Assembly (NCBI RefSeq): GCF_017876795.1
Contig: NZ_JAGIOR010000001.1
Span: 3,498,501 to 3,562,500, forward strand
Length of the DNA stretch: 64,000 bases
Direction: 5' to 3'
DNA from: Rhizobium leguminosarum
Lineage (GTDB): Bacteria > Pseudomonadota > Alphaproteobacteria > Rhizobiales > Rhizobiaceae
Positions 18,415 to 27,933 of this stretch are shown one piece after another. The notes under the pieces are model-generated. The model made no database searches. It had not been told where the DNA came from and was given only the letters and a program-made list of their open reading frames with translations. The translations under genes and the position numbers were made by a program. The first letter of the stretch is position 1. Each line of letters starts with the position of its first letter.

Positions 18415-19482
18415 TTGCGTAACATTGAGATGCGGATGCCCCTGACCGGCGCTTTGCTGATCGCCACCTCGGTGCTGGCGCTGTCCGGCTGCGCATCGGA
18501 CAAGAAGGCGCTCGACTCTGCGGCAGCGGTTCCGGCGCCGCAGGCAGCCGCACCTGCGCTTGCGGCCGCAGCGCCTGCAAAAACTGCCCCGCGCTCAATG
18601 TACTCGGACCCCCGGCTCGTCAACGTCTCCGGCGCCCAAGCCGCGCCCCAGATCGTCGCTCAGGATCAGAATGCCGTCGTCCCGCCGGCCGATCCGGCAA
18701 CGGCAGCACCTGCCAATATCGGCGGGCTCGTGCTGCAATCGACCAGGATCAACGCGCAGGCGATGAGCATCTTTTCGGATCATCAGCCGGCGCCGCAGAA
18801 CAACAGCACGTCCACTGTCATTCAGCCGCAGGCCTATGCGCCGGTTCAAGGCGCAGTACCCGCAAGAAGCAGCGTCTACAGCCAGCCGCCTACATCAGCA
18901 CAGCCCACGGAGCCGGTGCTGCCGCAGCAATCCTCGCAGAATGGCAGCACACAGATTGCGCCCGTTCAAGCCGCGTCGTTGGCAATGGACGGCAGTCCGG
19001 CCCCGACGATGAACGCGCTCTACAGCGCGCCAAAGCAGAACCTGCTCGGCAGCCTTTCCGGCTTGCTGCACAAGGCTGCCCTGCCCGGGATGACGCGTAT
19101 CGCGCCGAACGGGCTGCATCTCCAGAACGACAAGGTCGAGGTCGGCTGCTTCAAGCCCGAGCTGCTGGGTGTGATTAAGACGGTCGAAAGCCATTTCGGC
19201 CGGCCGGTTATCGTTACGTCAGGCTATCGCGACGAAGAGCATAACCGCCTGGTCGGCGGCGCCGACGAGTCGATGCATAAGAGCTGCGAGGCGGCCGACA
19301 TCCAGATCGACGGCGTAACGAAATGGGATGTCGCCGCCTATATCCGCTCGCTGCCGAACCGCGGCGGCGTCGGCACCTATTGCCACACGGATTCGGTCCA
19401 TCTCGATACCGGCAAAAGCCGCGACTGGAACTGGGGCTGCGGCGGCAAACGCGCGCCGATGGCCACCGCAAGAGCGATCTGA
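18415..19482 (+). CDS. Peptidase M15A (YcbK/DUF882-like) lipoprotein
   Basis: A 355-residue lipoprotein. It begins at a TTG placed 8 bases after GGAG; the first ATG lies 15 bases later and would be too far from that site. The signal ends in a lipobox, ALSGC. Residues ~30-210 are a long Ala/Pro/Gln-rich disordered stretch. The C-terminal ~130 residues are a peptidase M15A domain with the metal and active residues in SGYRDEEHNRLVGG, SMHKSCEAADIQI and CHTDSVHLDTG. Such enzymes cut or trim peptidoglycan peptides in the periplasm. The long linker would let it reach through the periplasm. Confidence 0.85.
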   Translation: MRNIEMRMPLTGALLIATSVLALSGCASDKKALDSAAAVPAPQAAAPALAAAAPAKTAPRSMYSDPRLVNVSGAQAAPQIVAQDQNAVVPPADPATAAPANIGGLVLQSTRINAQAMSIFSDHQPAPQNNSTSTVIQPQAYAPVQGAVPARSSVYSQPPTSAQPTEPVLPQQSSQNGSTQIAPVQAASLAMDGSPAPTMNALYSAPKQNLLGSLSGLLHKAALPGMTRIAPNGLHLQNDKVEVGCFKPELLGVIKTVESHFGRPVIVTSGYRDEEHNRLVGGADESMHKSCEAADIQIDGVTKWDVAAYIRSLPNRGGVGTYCHTDSVHLDTGKSRDWNWGCGGKRAPMATARAI

Positions 19483-19651
19483 CGGCCGCGCGATTTTCGC
19501 ATGACGTTACGGCAGTGCCGCCTCGTCTTGTTAAGGAAACAACCGGCAGCCTATTGATTCAGCTTTAATAATCAGCTCCTCGAACGCCCTCGGATTTCCT
19601 GTCATTTTTTTGAAAGAAAACCGAAATTGCCGCTTGCGGGATTCAAAACGC

Positions 19652-19761
19652 CTGACTATAAGGGCGCCACCACGAAGGAAGCGCCCTTCGTCTATCGGTT
19701 AGGACACCAGATTTTCATTCTGGGAAGAGGGGTTCGACTCCCCTAGGGCGTACCACTTTCT
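19652..19761. repeat. 110-bp direct repeat containing tRNA-Glu, copy 1
   Basis: This 110-base block is identical to 20054-20163. It includes 29 bases upstream of the tRNA, the whole tRNA-Glu(TTC) gene and 6 bases beyond it. Identity that extends into the leader shows a recent duplication or gene conversion. Confidence 0.85.
19681..19755 (+). tRNA. tRNA-Glu (anticodon TTC), copy 1
   Basis: 75 bases with encoded CCA. Acceptor GCGCCCT pairs with AGGGCGT. The anticodon arm CCAGA-TTTTCAT-TCTGG gives anticodon TTC. First of three tRNA-Glu genes in this array. Confidence 0.96.
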
Positions 19762-19830
19762 CTCCATATAGAAGCCATCGCATCCGCTTGCAGAATTCTG
19801 AGCGCGCTCCTATTTTAACAGGGCTGGCCT

Positions 19831-19905
19831 GCGCCCTTCGTCTATCGGTTAGGACGACAGATTCTCATTCTGTAAAGAGGGGTTCGACTCCCCTAGGGCG
19901 TACCA
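19831..19905 (+). tRNA. tRNA-Glu (anticodon CTC)
   Basis: 75 bases with encoded CCA, same acceptor and T-arm as its neighbours, but the anticodon arm is ACAGA-TTCTCAT-TCTGT, giving anticodon CTC (GAG codon). It differs from the flanking copies almost only in the anticodon arm, suggesting origin by duplication. Its upstream leader is not shared with the other two. Confidence 0.95.
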
Positions 19906-20053
19906 CCTTGTTGCGCAAGACTGTCAAACCTGTCCCGTCGCTTGGCCTTTTTCGGCTTTGCTGCGCTGCTAAACCACGATTTTCCACAGGAGCAAAAAAA
20001 TCGGCGAAAACGATGATTTTTTCGCGCCTTGGCGCTTGCGGCTTTTGAAGGTG

Positions 20054-20163
20054 CTGACTATAAGGGCGCCACCACGAAGGAAGCGCCCTTCGTCTATCGG
20101 TTAGGACACCAGATTTTCATTCTGGGAAGAGGGGTTCGACTCCCCTAGGGCGTACCACTTTCT
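20054..20163. repeat. 110-bp direct repeat containing tRNA-Glu, copy 2
   Basis: Second copy of the block at 19652-19761, identical in leader, tRNA and the first bases of the trailer. Confidence 0.85.
20083..20157 (+). tRNA. tRNA-Glu (anticodon TTC), copy 2
   Basis: Identical to the first tRNA-Glu(TTC), 75 bases with CCA. It is convergent with recJ, whose stop codon lies about 50 bases away. Confidence 0.96.
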
Positions 20164-20205
20164 TCCCTCCGAATTCCTCATCATCAGCATTTTTGCGCGG
20201 CCATT

Positions 20206-22008
20206 CTATTTGGCCGGCGCAGCATCGCAGACGCGCAGCTGGATGCGACGGGCGCCCTGGTAATGCTCTGCGCCCAGCGAACCCGCGACATGCAGGCTGG
20301 CGCCGCGTGAATTGAGGAGAAGATTGCCGAGTGGTGTATCGGCGGCACGGAAGGCGATGCCGTCGAGCCGCGATCCGTCCATTGCCTCCATCGTCACCTT
20401 CACATGTTTTTCGCCGACCAGGCGTGCGTCGCGCACACGATGCGCCGGCACGGCAAAGAGCGGCTGTGCATGGCCGGAGCCGTAGGGGCCGGCCGCCTCC
20501 AGACGGTCGATGAGTTCGATCGTGGCGCCGCTGGCGCCGATCGCACCGTCGATCTTCAGCGTCTCATTGGCGACGAGACCGGCCACCGTCTTTGCGGCCT
20601 TCTCGGTGAAGAAACTTCTCAGCCTGCCGAGATTGGCACGCTCGACCGTCAGCCCCGCGGCCATGGCGTGGCCGCCGCCCTTGACGAGGATCCCCTCGTC
20701 GACGGCAGCCCGCACCATCCTGCCCATGTCGAAGCCGTTGATGGAGCGGCCCGAGCCGGTGCCACGGCCGGAGGGATCGAAGGCGATTGCAAAGGCGGGG
20801 CGTTTGAATTTCTCCTTCAGCCGCGCAGCAATCAGCCCGACGATGCCGGGATGCCATTTTTCATGGGCGGTGACGATGACGGAGGCGCCCTCGCCGTCGC
20901 CATATTCGGCGAGCGCTTCGGCTTCCGCCTCCTGCAGCATGATCGCCTCCATCGCCTGGCGTTCGCGGTTGAGCTCGTCGAGGCGCAGGGCGATCACATC
21001 AGCCTCCCCGGCGTCGTCAAGCGTCAGCAGCCGGCTTCCGAGTGCCGCGTCGCCAATCCGCCCGCCGGCATTGATGCGTGGGCCGATCAGGAAGCCGAAA
21101 TGATAGGGTGTCACCGGGCCTGCGAGCCCGGCCTTACGGAAGAGGGCTGCAAGCCCGGCATTGCTCTGGTGGCGGGCAGCGACCAGCCCCTTCACCACAT
21201 AGGCGCGGTTGAGGCCTTTCAGCGGCACGACATCGCAGACCGTCGCAAGAGCGACGATATCCAGCCATTGCAAGAGGTCGAGCGCCAGGATGCGCTTGTT
21301 GCCGGCGGCGCGCAGCAGCCTCAGCGTCGCGACCAGCACCATGAAGACCACACCGGCTGCGCAGAGATGCCCCTGCCCCGAGAGATCGTCCTCGCGGTTG
21401 GGGTTGACGAGCGCATGGCAGGGCGGCAGCTCATGTGCCACCTGGTGGTGATCGATGACGACGACATCGATATTGCGCGCAGCAGCGGCGGCCAGCGCCT
21501 CGTGACTGGTCGAGCCGCAATCGACGGTGACGATCAGCCGGGCGCCATTGTCGATCAACTGGTTGATCGCCGCCGGATTGGGGCCGTAACCTTCGAAGAC
21601 GCGGTCGGGAATATAGATGTTCGCCTTGACGCCGAAATGGCTGAGGAAGCGGAACATCAGCGCCGAGGAAGCCGCACCGTCGACATCGTAGTCGCCGAAG
21701 ATCGCGACGGGCTCGCCGCGGTCGATGGCGCTCAGGAGGCGGGTTGCCGCCTTTTCGCAATCGGTCAACCTATGGGGATCGGGCATCAGGCTGCGGATCG
21801 TCGGATCGAGGAATTCGATCGCCTCGTCCACCGTCACGCCGCGCCCGGCCAGCACGCGAGCGATCAGATCCGGCAGACCGTGGATCTGCGACATGGCGAG
21901 CGCCCGGTTCTGCCCGGCCTGGTCGAGCCGCGCGACCCAGCGATTGTCGAGCGCGGATTTCTCCACGCCAAGAAACGCGCGCTGTACCGGATCGACGGGA
22001 TCTGCCAT
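20206..22008 (-). CDS. recJ: Single-stranded-DNA-specific exonuclease RecJ
   Basis: A 600-residue 5'-3' single-strand exonuclease for recombination and mismatch repair. DHH-family motifs are in order: DYDVDGAASSALMFRFL (motif I), VDCGSTSHEAL (motif II), VVIDHHQVAHE (motif III, DHH), and GRINAGGRIGDAALGSRLL. The DHHA1 motif GGGHAMAAGLT and the C-terminal OB-fold follow. I prefer the start MADPVDP because GCGGAGTG precedes it; an ATG 7 codons upstream (22029) is possible. The length is normal. It faces the tRNA-Glu array. Confidence 0.95.
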   Translation of the reverse strand: MADPVDPVQRAFLGVEKSALDNRWVARLDQAGQNRALAMSQIHGLPDLIARVLAGRGVTVDEAIEFLDPTIRSLMPDPHRLTDCEKAATRLLSAIDRGEPVAIFGDYDVDGAASSALMFRFLSHFGVKANIYIPDRVFEGYGPNPAAINQLIDNGARLIVTVDCGSTSHEALAAAAARNIDVVVIDHHQVAHELPPCHALVNPNREDDLSGQGHLCAAGVVFMVLVATLRLLRAAGNKRILALDLLQWLDIVALATVCDVVPLKGLNRAYVVKGLVAARHQSNAGLAALFRKAGLAGPVTPYHFGFLIGPRINAGGRIGDAALGSRLLTLDDAGEADVIALRLDELNRERQAMEAIMLQEAEAEALAEYGDGEGASVIVTAHEKWHPGIVGLIAARLKEKFKRPAFAIAFDPSGRGTGSGRSINGFDMGRMVRAAVDEGILVKGGGHAMAAGLTVERANLGRLRSFFTEKAAKTVAGLVANETLKIDGAIGASGATIELIDRLEAAGPYGSGHAQPLFAVPAHRVRDARLVGEKHVKVTMEAMDGSRLDGIAFRAADTPLGNLLLNSRGASLHVAGSLGAEHYQGARRIQLRVCDAAPAK

Positions 22009-22088
22009 GCCACACTCCGCTGACTTCATCTGCTCTTTCTACAGAAGCAGCGGAGATAACATAGCGATGGATTTGCAGACACGGATTT

Positions 22089-22265
22089 TTACCAGAACAC
22101 TGCCCAGACGATCACGGCGATGCCGCCGAGCTGCACCAGCATGACCGAAAACAGCGTTAGCAGAATGGCCCAGTTGCGGCCTTCTGTCTGTTCGTCGCCA
22201 TCAGGCTCATCAGGGGCCTCTTGACGAATTTCACGGTAGGTCGGCTTGAGCATTTCCTCAAGCAT
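22089..22265 (-). CDS. Small single-pass membrane protein
   Basis: 58 residues beginning MLEEMLKPTYREIRQEAPDE, with an acidic stretch and then one membrane helix (WAILLTLFSVMLVQLGGIAV) near the C-terminus. The start ATG overlaps the stop region of a 25-codon frame just upstream (22258-22335), so translational coupling is plausible. An alternative start at 22304, preceded by GGAAGGGG, would add 13 Arg-rich residues. Function unknown; about 80 bases upstream of recJ on the same strand. Confidence 0.65.
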   Translation of the reverse strand: MLEEMLKPTYREIRQEAPDEPDGDEQTEGRNWAILLTLFSVMLVQLGGIAVIVWAVFW

Positions 22266-22335
22266 ATTCAGGACGGTCCGGCGGCACCTCGCCCGGGCAG
22301 CCATACCCCTTCCCGGCGTGGCTGTCCTTGCTCAT
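22258..22335 (-). CDS. Candidate 25-residue leader ORF
   Basis: Reads MSKDSHAGKGYGCPGEVPPD then RPEYA and stop. GGAG is spaced 6 bases before the ATG. Its TGA lies inside the start of the 58-residue membrane protein (8-base overlap), which otherwise lacks a good ribosome site. This looks like a coupled mini-gene, but 25 codons is short enough to arise by chance. Confidence 0.4.
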   Translation of the reverse strand: MSKDSHAGKGYGCPGEVPPDRPEYA

Positions 22336-22437
22336 GAAATTCTCCACGCAGACGACTCACCAATCTCCGGTTTAGTTATATCAATATTTCGGTATTTGTT
22401 AATATAGACTTCCGTAAGGGGAGGTTGAAAAAATCAA

Positions 22438-22465
22438 AAAACCGCCCTGTAGAGACAGGGCGGTT
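22438..22465 (-). terminator. Terminator of hom
   Basis: An 11-base-pair perfect stem (AACCGCCCTGT / ACAGGGCGGTT) with an AGAG/CTCT loop. On the minus strand it is followed by TTTTTGATTTTTT, a strong U-tract. It lies 27 bases after the hom stop. Confidence 0.9.
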
Positions 22466-22491
22466 CAACGGATCCAGACAATCGGGAGGGC

Positions 22492-23817
<1,326 letters not shown>

Positions 23818-23877
23818 GGATCGATCCTGAAATATCTGTGTGGCGGCAGCCGCGGGACGCGGCTGCCTGAGAGTTGA

Positions 23878-25107
23878 TTAGCGGTGCGCGTTCAGCGAAA
23901 TGACGTTGTGCATCGTTTCGTCTGCCGTCGACATGAACTTCTTGATGTTACGCGCAGCCTGGCGGATGCGGTGTTCATTCTCGACAAGCGCCAGACGGAC
24001 GTAGTCGTCGCCCTGTTCGCCGAAGCCGATGCCTGGGGCAACGGCGACGTCGGCCTTCTCGACCAGCAGCTTGGAAAACTCAAGCGAACCAAGATGACGG
24101 AACTTTTCCGGGATCTTCGCCCAGGCGAACATGGTGGCCGCCGGGGGCGGTACTTCGAAGCCGGCCTTGCCGAAGCTTTCGACCATGACGTCGCGGCGAC
24201 GTTTATAGACATTGCGAACCTCAGCAATGTCGGAGCCGTCGCCGTTCAGCGCATGCGTCGCCGCCACCTGGATCGGCGTGAAGGCGCCATAGTCGAGATA
24301 GGACTTGACGCGGGTGAGCGCCGCGATCAGCCGCTCGTTGCCGACGGCAAAGCCCATGCGCCAGCCGGGCATGGAGAAGGTCTTCGACATCGAGGTGAAC
24401 TCGACCGTCATATCCATTGCACCGGGCACTTCGAGAACCGACGGCGGCGGGGCGCCGTCGAAGTAGATTTCCGAATAGGCAAGGTCGGAAAGCACGATGA
24501 TGTCGTGCTTCTTGGCGAAGGCAATGACGTCCTTGTAGAAATCGAGCGTCGCGACAAGGGCCGTCGGGTTCGAGGGGTAGTTGAGGATCAGCGCCAAGGG
24601 CTTCGGGATCGAATGCCGGACCGCGCGCTCAAGCGGCGGGAAAAAGCTTTCGTCCGGCTCCACCGACATGGACCGGATGACGCCGCCCGCCATCAGGAAG
24701 CCGAAGGCATGGATCGGATAGGTCGGGTTCGGGCAGAGGATGACGTCGCCCGGCGCGGTGATCGCCTGCGCCATGTTGGCAAAGCCTTCCTTGGAGCCCA
24801 AGGTAGCGACCACTTGCGTATCCGGGTTGAGCTTGACGCCGAAACGGCGGGCATAATAAGCGGCCTGAGCGCGGCGCAGCCCCGGAATGCCCTTGGAGGA
24901 CGAATAACGGTGCGTGCGCGGATCCTGCACGACTTCGCACAGCTTATCGACGATCGACTGAGGAGTGGGAAGGTCGGGGTTTCCCATGCCGAGATCGATG
25001 ATATCGGCACCGCCCGCTCGCGCGCTTGCTTTCAAACGGTTGACCTGTTCGAAAACATAAGGCGGCAAACGCCGGACTTTGTGAAACTCTTCCATTTCAA
25101 TCCCCAT
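23878..25107 (-). CDS. Aminotransferase, alanine/LL-DAP aminotransferase-like (AatC type)
   Basis: A 409-residue fold type I PLP aminotransferase. The PLP lysine is in SMSKTFSMPGWRMGF, the phosphate-binding arginine is in the same stretch, and NYPSNPTA and SDLAYSEIYFDG supply the Asn and Asp/Tyr contacts. Rhizobial orthologues are annotated as LL-diaminopimelate or alanine aminotransferases. Being 60 bases upstream of hom, it probably serves the aspartate-family or alanine pathway; the exact amino donor cannot be read from sequence. The start at MGIEMEEF lacks a strong ribosome site; MEEF, 4 codons later, is an alternative. Confidence 0.88.
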   Translation of the reverse strand: MGIEMEEFHKVRRLPPYVFEQVNRLKASARAGGADIIDLGMGNPDLPTPQSIVDKLCEVVQDPRTHRYSSSKGIPGLRRAQAAYYARRFGVKLNPDTQVVATLGSKEGFANMAQAITAPGDVILCPNPTYPIHAFGFLMAGGVIRSMSVEPDESFFPPLERAVRHSIPKPLALILNYPSNPTALVATLDFYKDVIAFAKKHDIIVLSDLAYSEIYFDGAPPPSVLEVPGAMDMTVEFTSMSKTFSMPGWRMGFAVGNERLIAALTRVKSYLDYGAFTPIQVAATHALNGDGSDIAEVRNVYKRRRDVMVESFGKAGFEVPPPAATMFAWAKIPEKFRHLGSLEFSKLLVEKADVAVAPGIGFGEQGDDYVRLALVENEHRIRQAARNIKKFMSTADETMHNVISLNAHR

Positions 25108-25315
25108 GGAAAGGCGGCTTTCGGGCCGCAGTCGAAGTTCGTTCTGTCTCCCGGCGGCTGCGACACGAACTTCAGAATCGCAGCGCCGTATTCATCAGAC
25201 CCAAAACACGCGGCAAATCTTTGACGGAAAGGCCGCGTAACGCGCATTATCGGGAAAATCTTGTCTTCCGATCCATCCGGAAGGCTTTGCGTCCAAATTG
25301 CCTGAAAGGCAAGGT

Positions 25316-25729
25316 CTATTTGGAGATTTCGGAGAGCGTATCCGCGCCGTGTTCGGCGGCGAGACGGCGCATTTCCGCGGCCTTGGCCTGATATTCGGCT
25401 TCCGAGATCGTGCCGGCCTTGCGCCGGGCGGCGAGTGCGGTCAGCTGATGCTGCAGTTCGGCCGCCTGCTCGTCGCTCATCTGGACGTTGGCGGCCGTCA
25501 GCGGCGCGCCGAAATTCGGATAGCCGTCCGGCGACTTTGTCAGGCCGCCTTCGACCGCATCGCCCTTGGTGGCCGGCATGACGACGGCGGTCGGCGCCGC
25601 TCGCTTGGCGGCGGCTGCGGCCTTCTGCTCGGCCGTCAGATTGCATCCGGCAAGGGCCATCGCCGCCGCGGCGCAGATCAATGCGGTGCGGTTGAAGGTT
25701 GCGATGCGCCGAATGCCGTTCTTCGTCAT
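25316..25729 (-). CDS. Small lipoprotein of unknown function
   Basis: 137 residues with a lipoprotein signal (ICAAAAMALAGC; Cys about residue 29). The mature part is Ala-rich. It has SDEQAAELQHQLTALAARRKA followed by GTISEAEYQAKAAEMRRLA, which resembles the SHOCT-like pattern for short helical C-terminal oligomerisation motifs. Probably anchored in the inner or outer membrane facing the periplasm. It is divergent from phaC with about 100 bases between starts. Confidence 0.8.
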   Translation of the reverse strand: MTKNGIRRIATFNRTALICAAAAMALAGCNLTAEQKAAAAAKRAAPTAVVMPATKGDAVEGGLTKSPDGYPNFGAPLTAANVQMSDEQAAELQHQLTALAARRKAGTISEAEYQAKAAEMRRLAAEHGADTLSEISK

Positions 25730-25833
25730 GCCTCAAAATCCAGTTCTGACTGCGTCGACTGTTAAATTTGTCGCAGCCACAAAGCAATAGCATGAGCCGG
25801 CGCGGGTGGAACTTGTTTTCTCGTTCAATCACG

Positions 25834-27726
25834 ATGTACAACGATTGGATAAAAACAGTGCTGCCGCCGGAGGAAATGGTGACCGACAGCAAGCAGGAGA
25901 ATGGCGGCCAGAAGAATGGCGGCAAAGCCGGTTTCGATGCGACCGATCTCGATCCCTATCTGTTGAAGGATCCCGAGACCATGGCGATGAATTTCGCCCG
26001 GGCGCTCGAAAATCTCGGACAGGCCGCCTCGGCCTGGCTTGCGCCGCGCGAACGCGGCGAGATCAGCCAAACCGCCGTCGATCCAATGACCGACATGGTC
26101 AAGACGCTTTCCAAGGTCACCGAATACTGGATTGCCGATCCCCGCCGCACCTTCGAAGCGCAGACGCAGCTGATGTCCTCGTTCTTCGGCATCTGGATGC
26201 GTTCGATGCAGCGCATGCAGGGCGAGCCTCTGCCTGCCGAGCCGGACACCCGCAAGGACAAGCGCTTCTCCGACGAAGACTGGCAGAAGAACCCGTTCTT
26301 CGATTTTCTGCGCCAGGTCTATTTCGTCACATCAGACTGGGCGGAGAAGCTGGTGTCGGAGACCGACGGTCTCGACGAGCACACCAAGCACAAGGCCGGC
26401 TTCTACGTGAAGCAGATCACGGCAGCGCTTTCGCCCAGCAACTTTGTCGCCACCAACCCCCAGCTCTACCGCGAGACGATCGCATCCAGCGGCGAAAACC
26501 TGGTGCGGGGGATGAAGATGCTTGCCGAGGACATCGCTGCCGGAAACGGCGATCTTCGCCTTCGCCAGACCGACATGACGAAATTCGCCGTCGGCCGCGA
26601 CATGGCGCTGACACCCGGCAAGGTGATCGCTCAGAACGACATCTGCCAGATCATCCAGTACGAGTCCTCGACCGAAACAGTGCTGAAGCGGCCGCTGTTG
26701 ATCTGCCCGCCATGGATCAACAAGTTTTATATTCTCGATCTCAACCCGCAGAAATCCTTCATCAAATGGTGCGTCGACCAGGGCCAGACCGTCTTCGTCA
26801 TTTCCTGGGTCAACCCGGATGAGCGCCACGCCAATAAGGATTGGGCGGCCTATGCCCGCGAAGGCATCGATTTCGCGCTCGAGACGATCGAGAAGGCGAC
26901 CGGCGAGAAGGACGTCAACGCCGTCGGCTACTGCGTCGGCGGCACGCTGCTAGCGGCAACGCTGGCGCTGCACGCCAAGGAGAAGAACAAGCGCATCAAG
27001 ACTGCGACGCTCTTTACCACCCAGGTCGATTTCACCCATGCTGGCGACCTCAAGGTCTTCGTCGACGAGGAGCAGCTGACAGCGCTCGAGGAGCACATGC
27101 AGGCGGCCGGCTATCTCGACGGCTCGAAGATGTCGATGGCCTTCAACATGCTGCGCGCTTCCGAGCTGATCTGGCCTTATTTCGTCAACAACTACCTCAA
27201 GGGCCAGGATCCCCTGCCCTTCGACCTGTTGTTCTGGAACGCCGATTCGACCCGCATGGCGGCTGCAAACCATGCCTTCTACCTGCGCAATTGCTATTTG
27301 AGGAATGCGCTGACGCAGAACGAGATGGTCCTCGACGGCAAGCCGGTGTCGCTGAAGGACGTGAAGATCCCGATTTATAATCTCGCCACCCGCGAGGATC
27401 ACATAGCGCCTGCCAAGTCCGTCTTCCTCGGCAGCAAGTTTTTCGGCGGCAAGGTGGAATTCGTCGTCACCGGCTCGGGACATATCGCCGGCGTCGTCAA
27501 CCCGCCCGACAAGAAGAAATATCAATTCTGGACCGGCGGCCCCGCCAAGGGCGAGTACGAGACGTGGATCGAGCAGGCGACCGAGACGCCGGGATCGTGG
27601 TGGCCGCACTGGCAGGCCTGGATCGAGACCCATGACGGCAGGCGCGTGGCGGCGCGCAAACCGGGCGGCGATGCGCTGAACGCGATCGAGGAAGCCCCGG
27701 GAAGTTATGTGATGGAACGCGCCTGA
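25834..27726 (+). CDS. phaC: Class I poly(3-hydroxybutyrate) synthase PhaC
   Basis: A 630-residue polymerase that joins 3-hydroxybutyryl-CoA into PHB at the granule surface. The lipase-like box with the catalytic cysteine is GYCVGGTLLA. LICPPWINKFYILDL, NPDERHANKDW and the C-terminal Asp/His parts (NLATREDHIAP, SGSGHIAGVVNPP) complete the triad. N-terminal and core sequence match what I remember of R. etli PhaC, including the start at MYNxxIKxVLPPEEMVTDSKQE, which I use here. An ATG at 25792 is in frame, and neither has a good ribosome site. PHB is the main carbon store of rhizobia. No phaA, phaB or phasin genes lie nearby. Confidence 0.96.
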   Translation: MYNDWIKTVLPPEEMVTDSKQENGGQKNGGKAGFDATDLDPYLLKDPETMAMNFARALENLGQAASAWLAPRERGEISQTAVDPMTDMVKTLSKVTEYWIADPRRTFEAQTQLMSSFFGIWMRSMQRMQGEPLPAEPDTRKDKRFSDEDWQKNPFFDFLRQVYFVTSDWAEKLVSETDGLDEHTKHKAGFYVKQITAALSPSNFVATNPQLYRETIASSGENLVRGMKMLAEDIAAGNGDLRLRQTDMTKFAVGRDMALTPGKVIAQNDICQIIQYESSTETVLKRPLLICPPWINKFYILDLNPQKSFIKWCVDQGQTVFVISWVNPDERHANKDWAAYAREGIDFALETIEKATGEKDVNAVGYCVGGTLLAATLALHAKEKNKRIKTATLFTTQVDFTHAGDLKVFVDEEQLTALEEHMQAAGYLDGSKMSMAFNMLRASELIWPYFVNNYLKGQDPLPFDLLFWNADSTRMAAANHAFYLRNCYLRNALTQNEMVLDGKPVSLKDVKIPIYNLATREDHIAPAKSVFLGSKFFGGKVEFVVTGSGHIAGVVNPPDKKKYQFWTGGPAKGEYETWIEQATETPGSWWPHWQAWIETHDGRRVAARKPGGDALNAIEEAPGSYVMERA

Positions 27727-27933
27727 GAAGGCCCAGCGCATCTCTTTTTGAGACGTCGCGAGAAACAGCGACGCGGCGTAAATAAATTAGAAACCATAAT
27801 TCGTCATCCTTGCGCGACAGTCGGAAGTCGCGAGTGGTCTAAATTCGGCCCACTTGCGCCTATACCGGCCCCGGCGAAGTGTAGTCAGTCAGTGCCGCCG
27901 GCCTGCGTAGCGAGTTTGAAAGACGAGTGTAGT

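Noticed and set aside
20404..22023. 539-codon plus-strand frame
   Set aside because: Antisense shadow of recJ; no domain recognisable and all DHH motifs are on the other strand.
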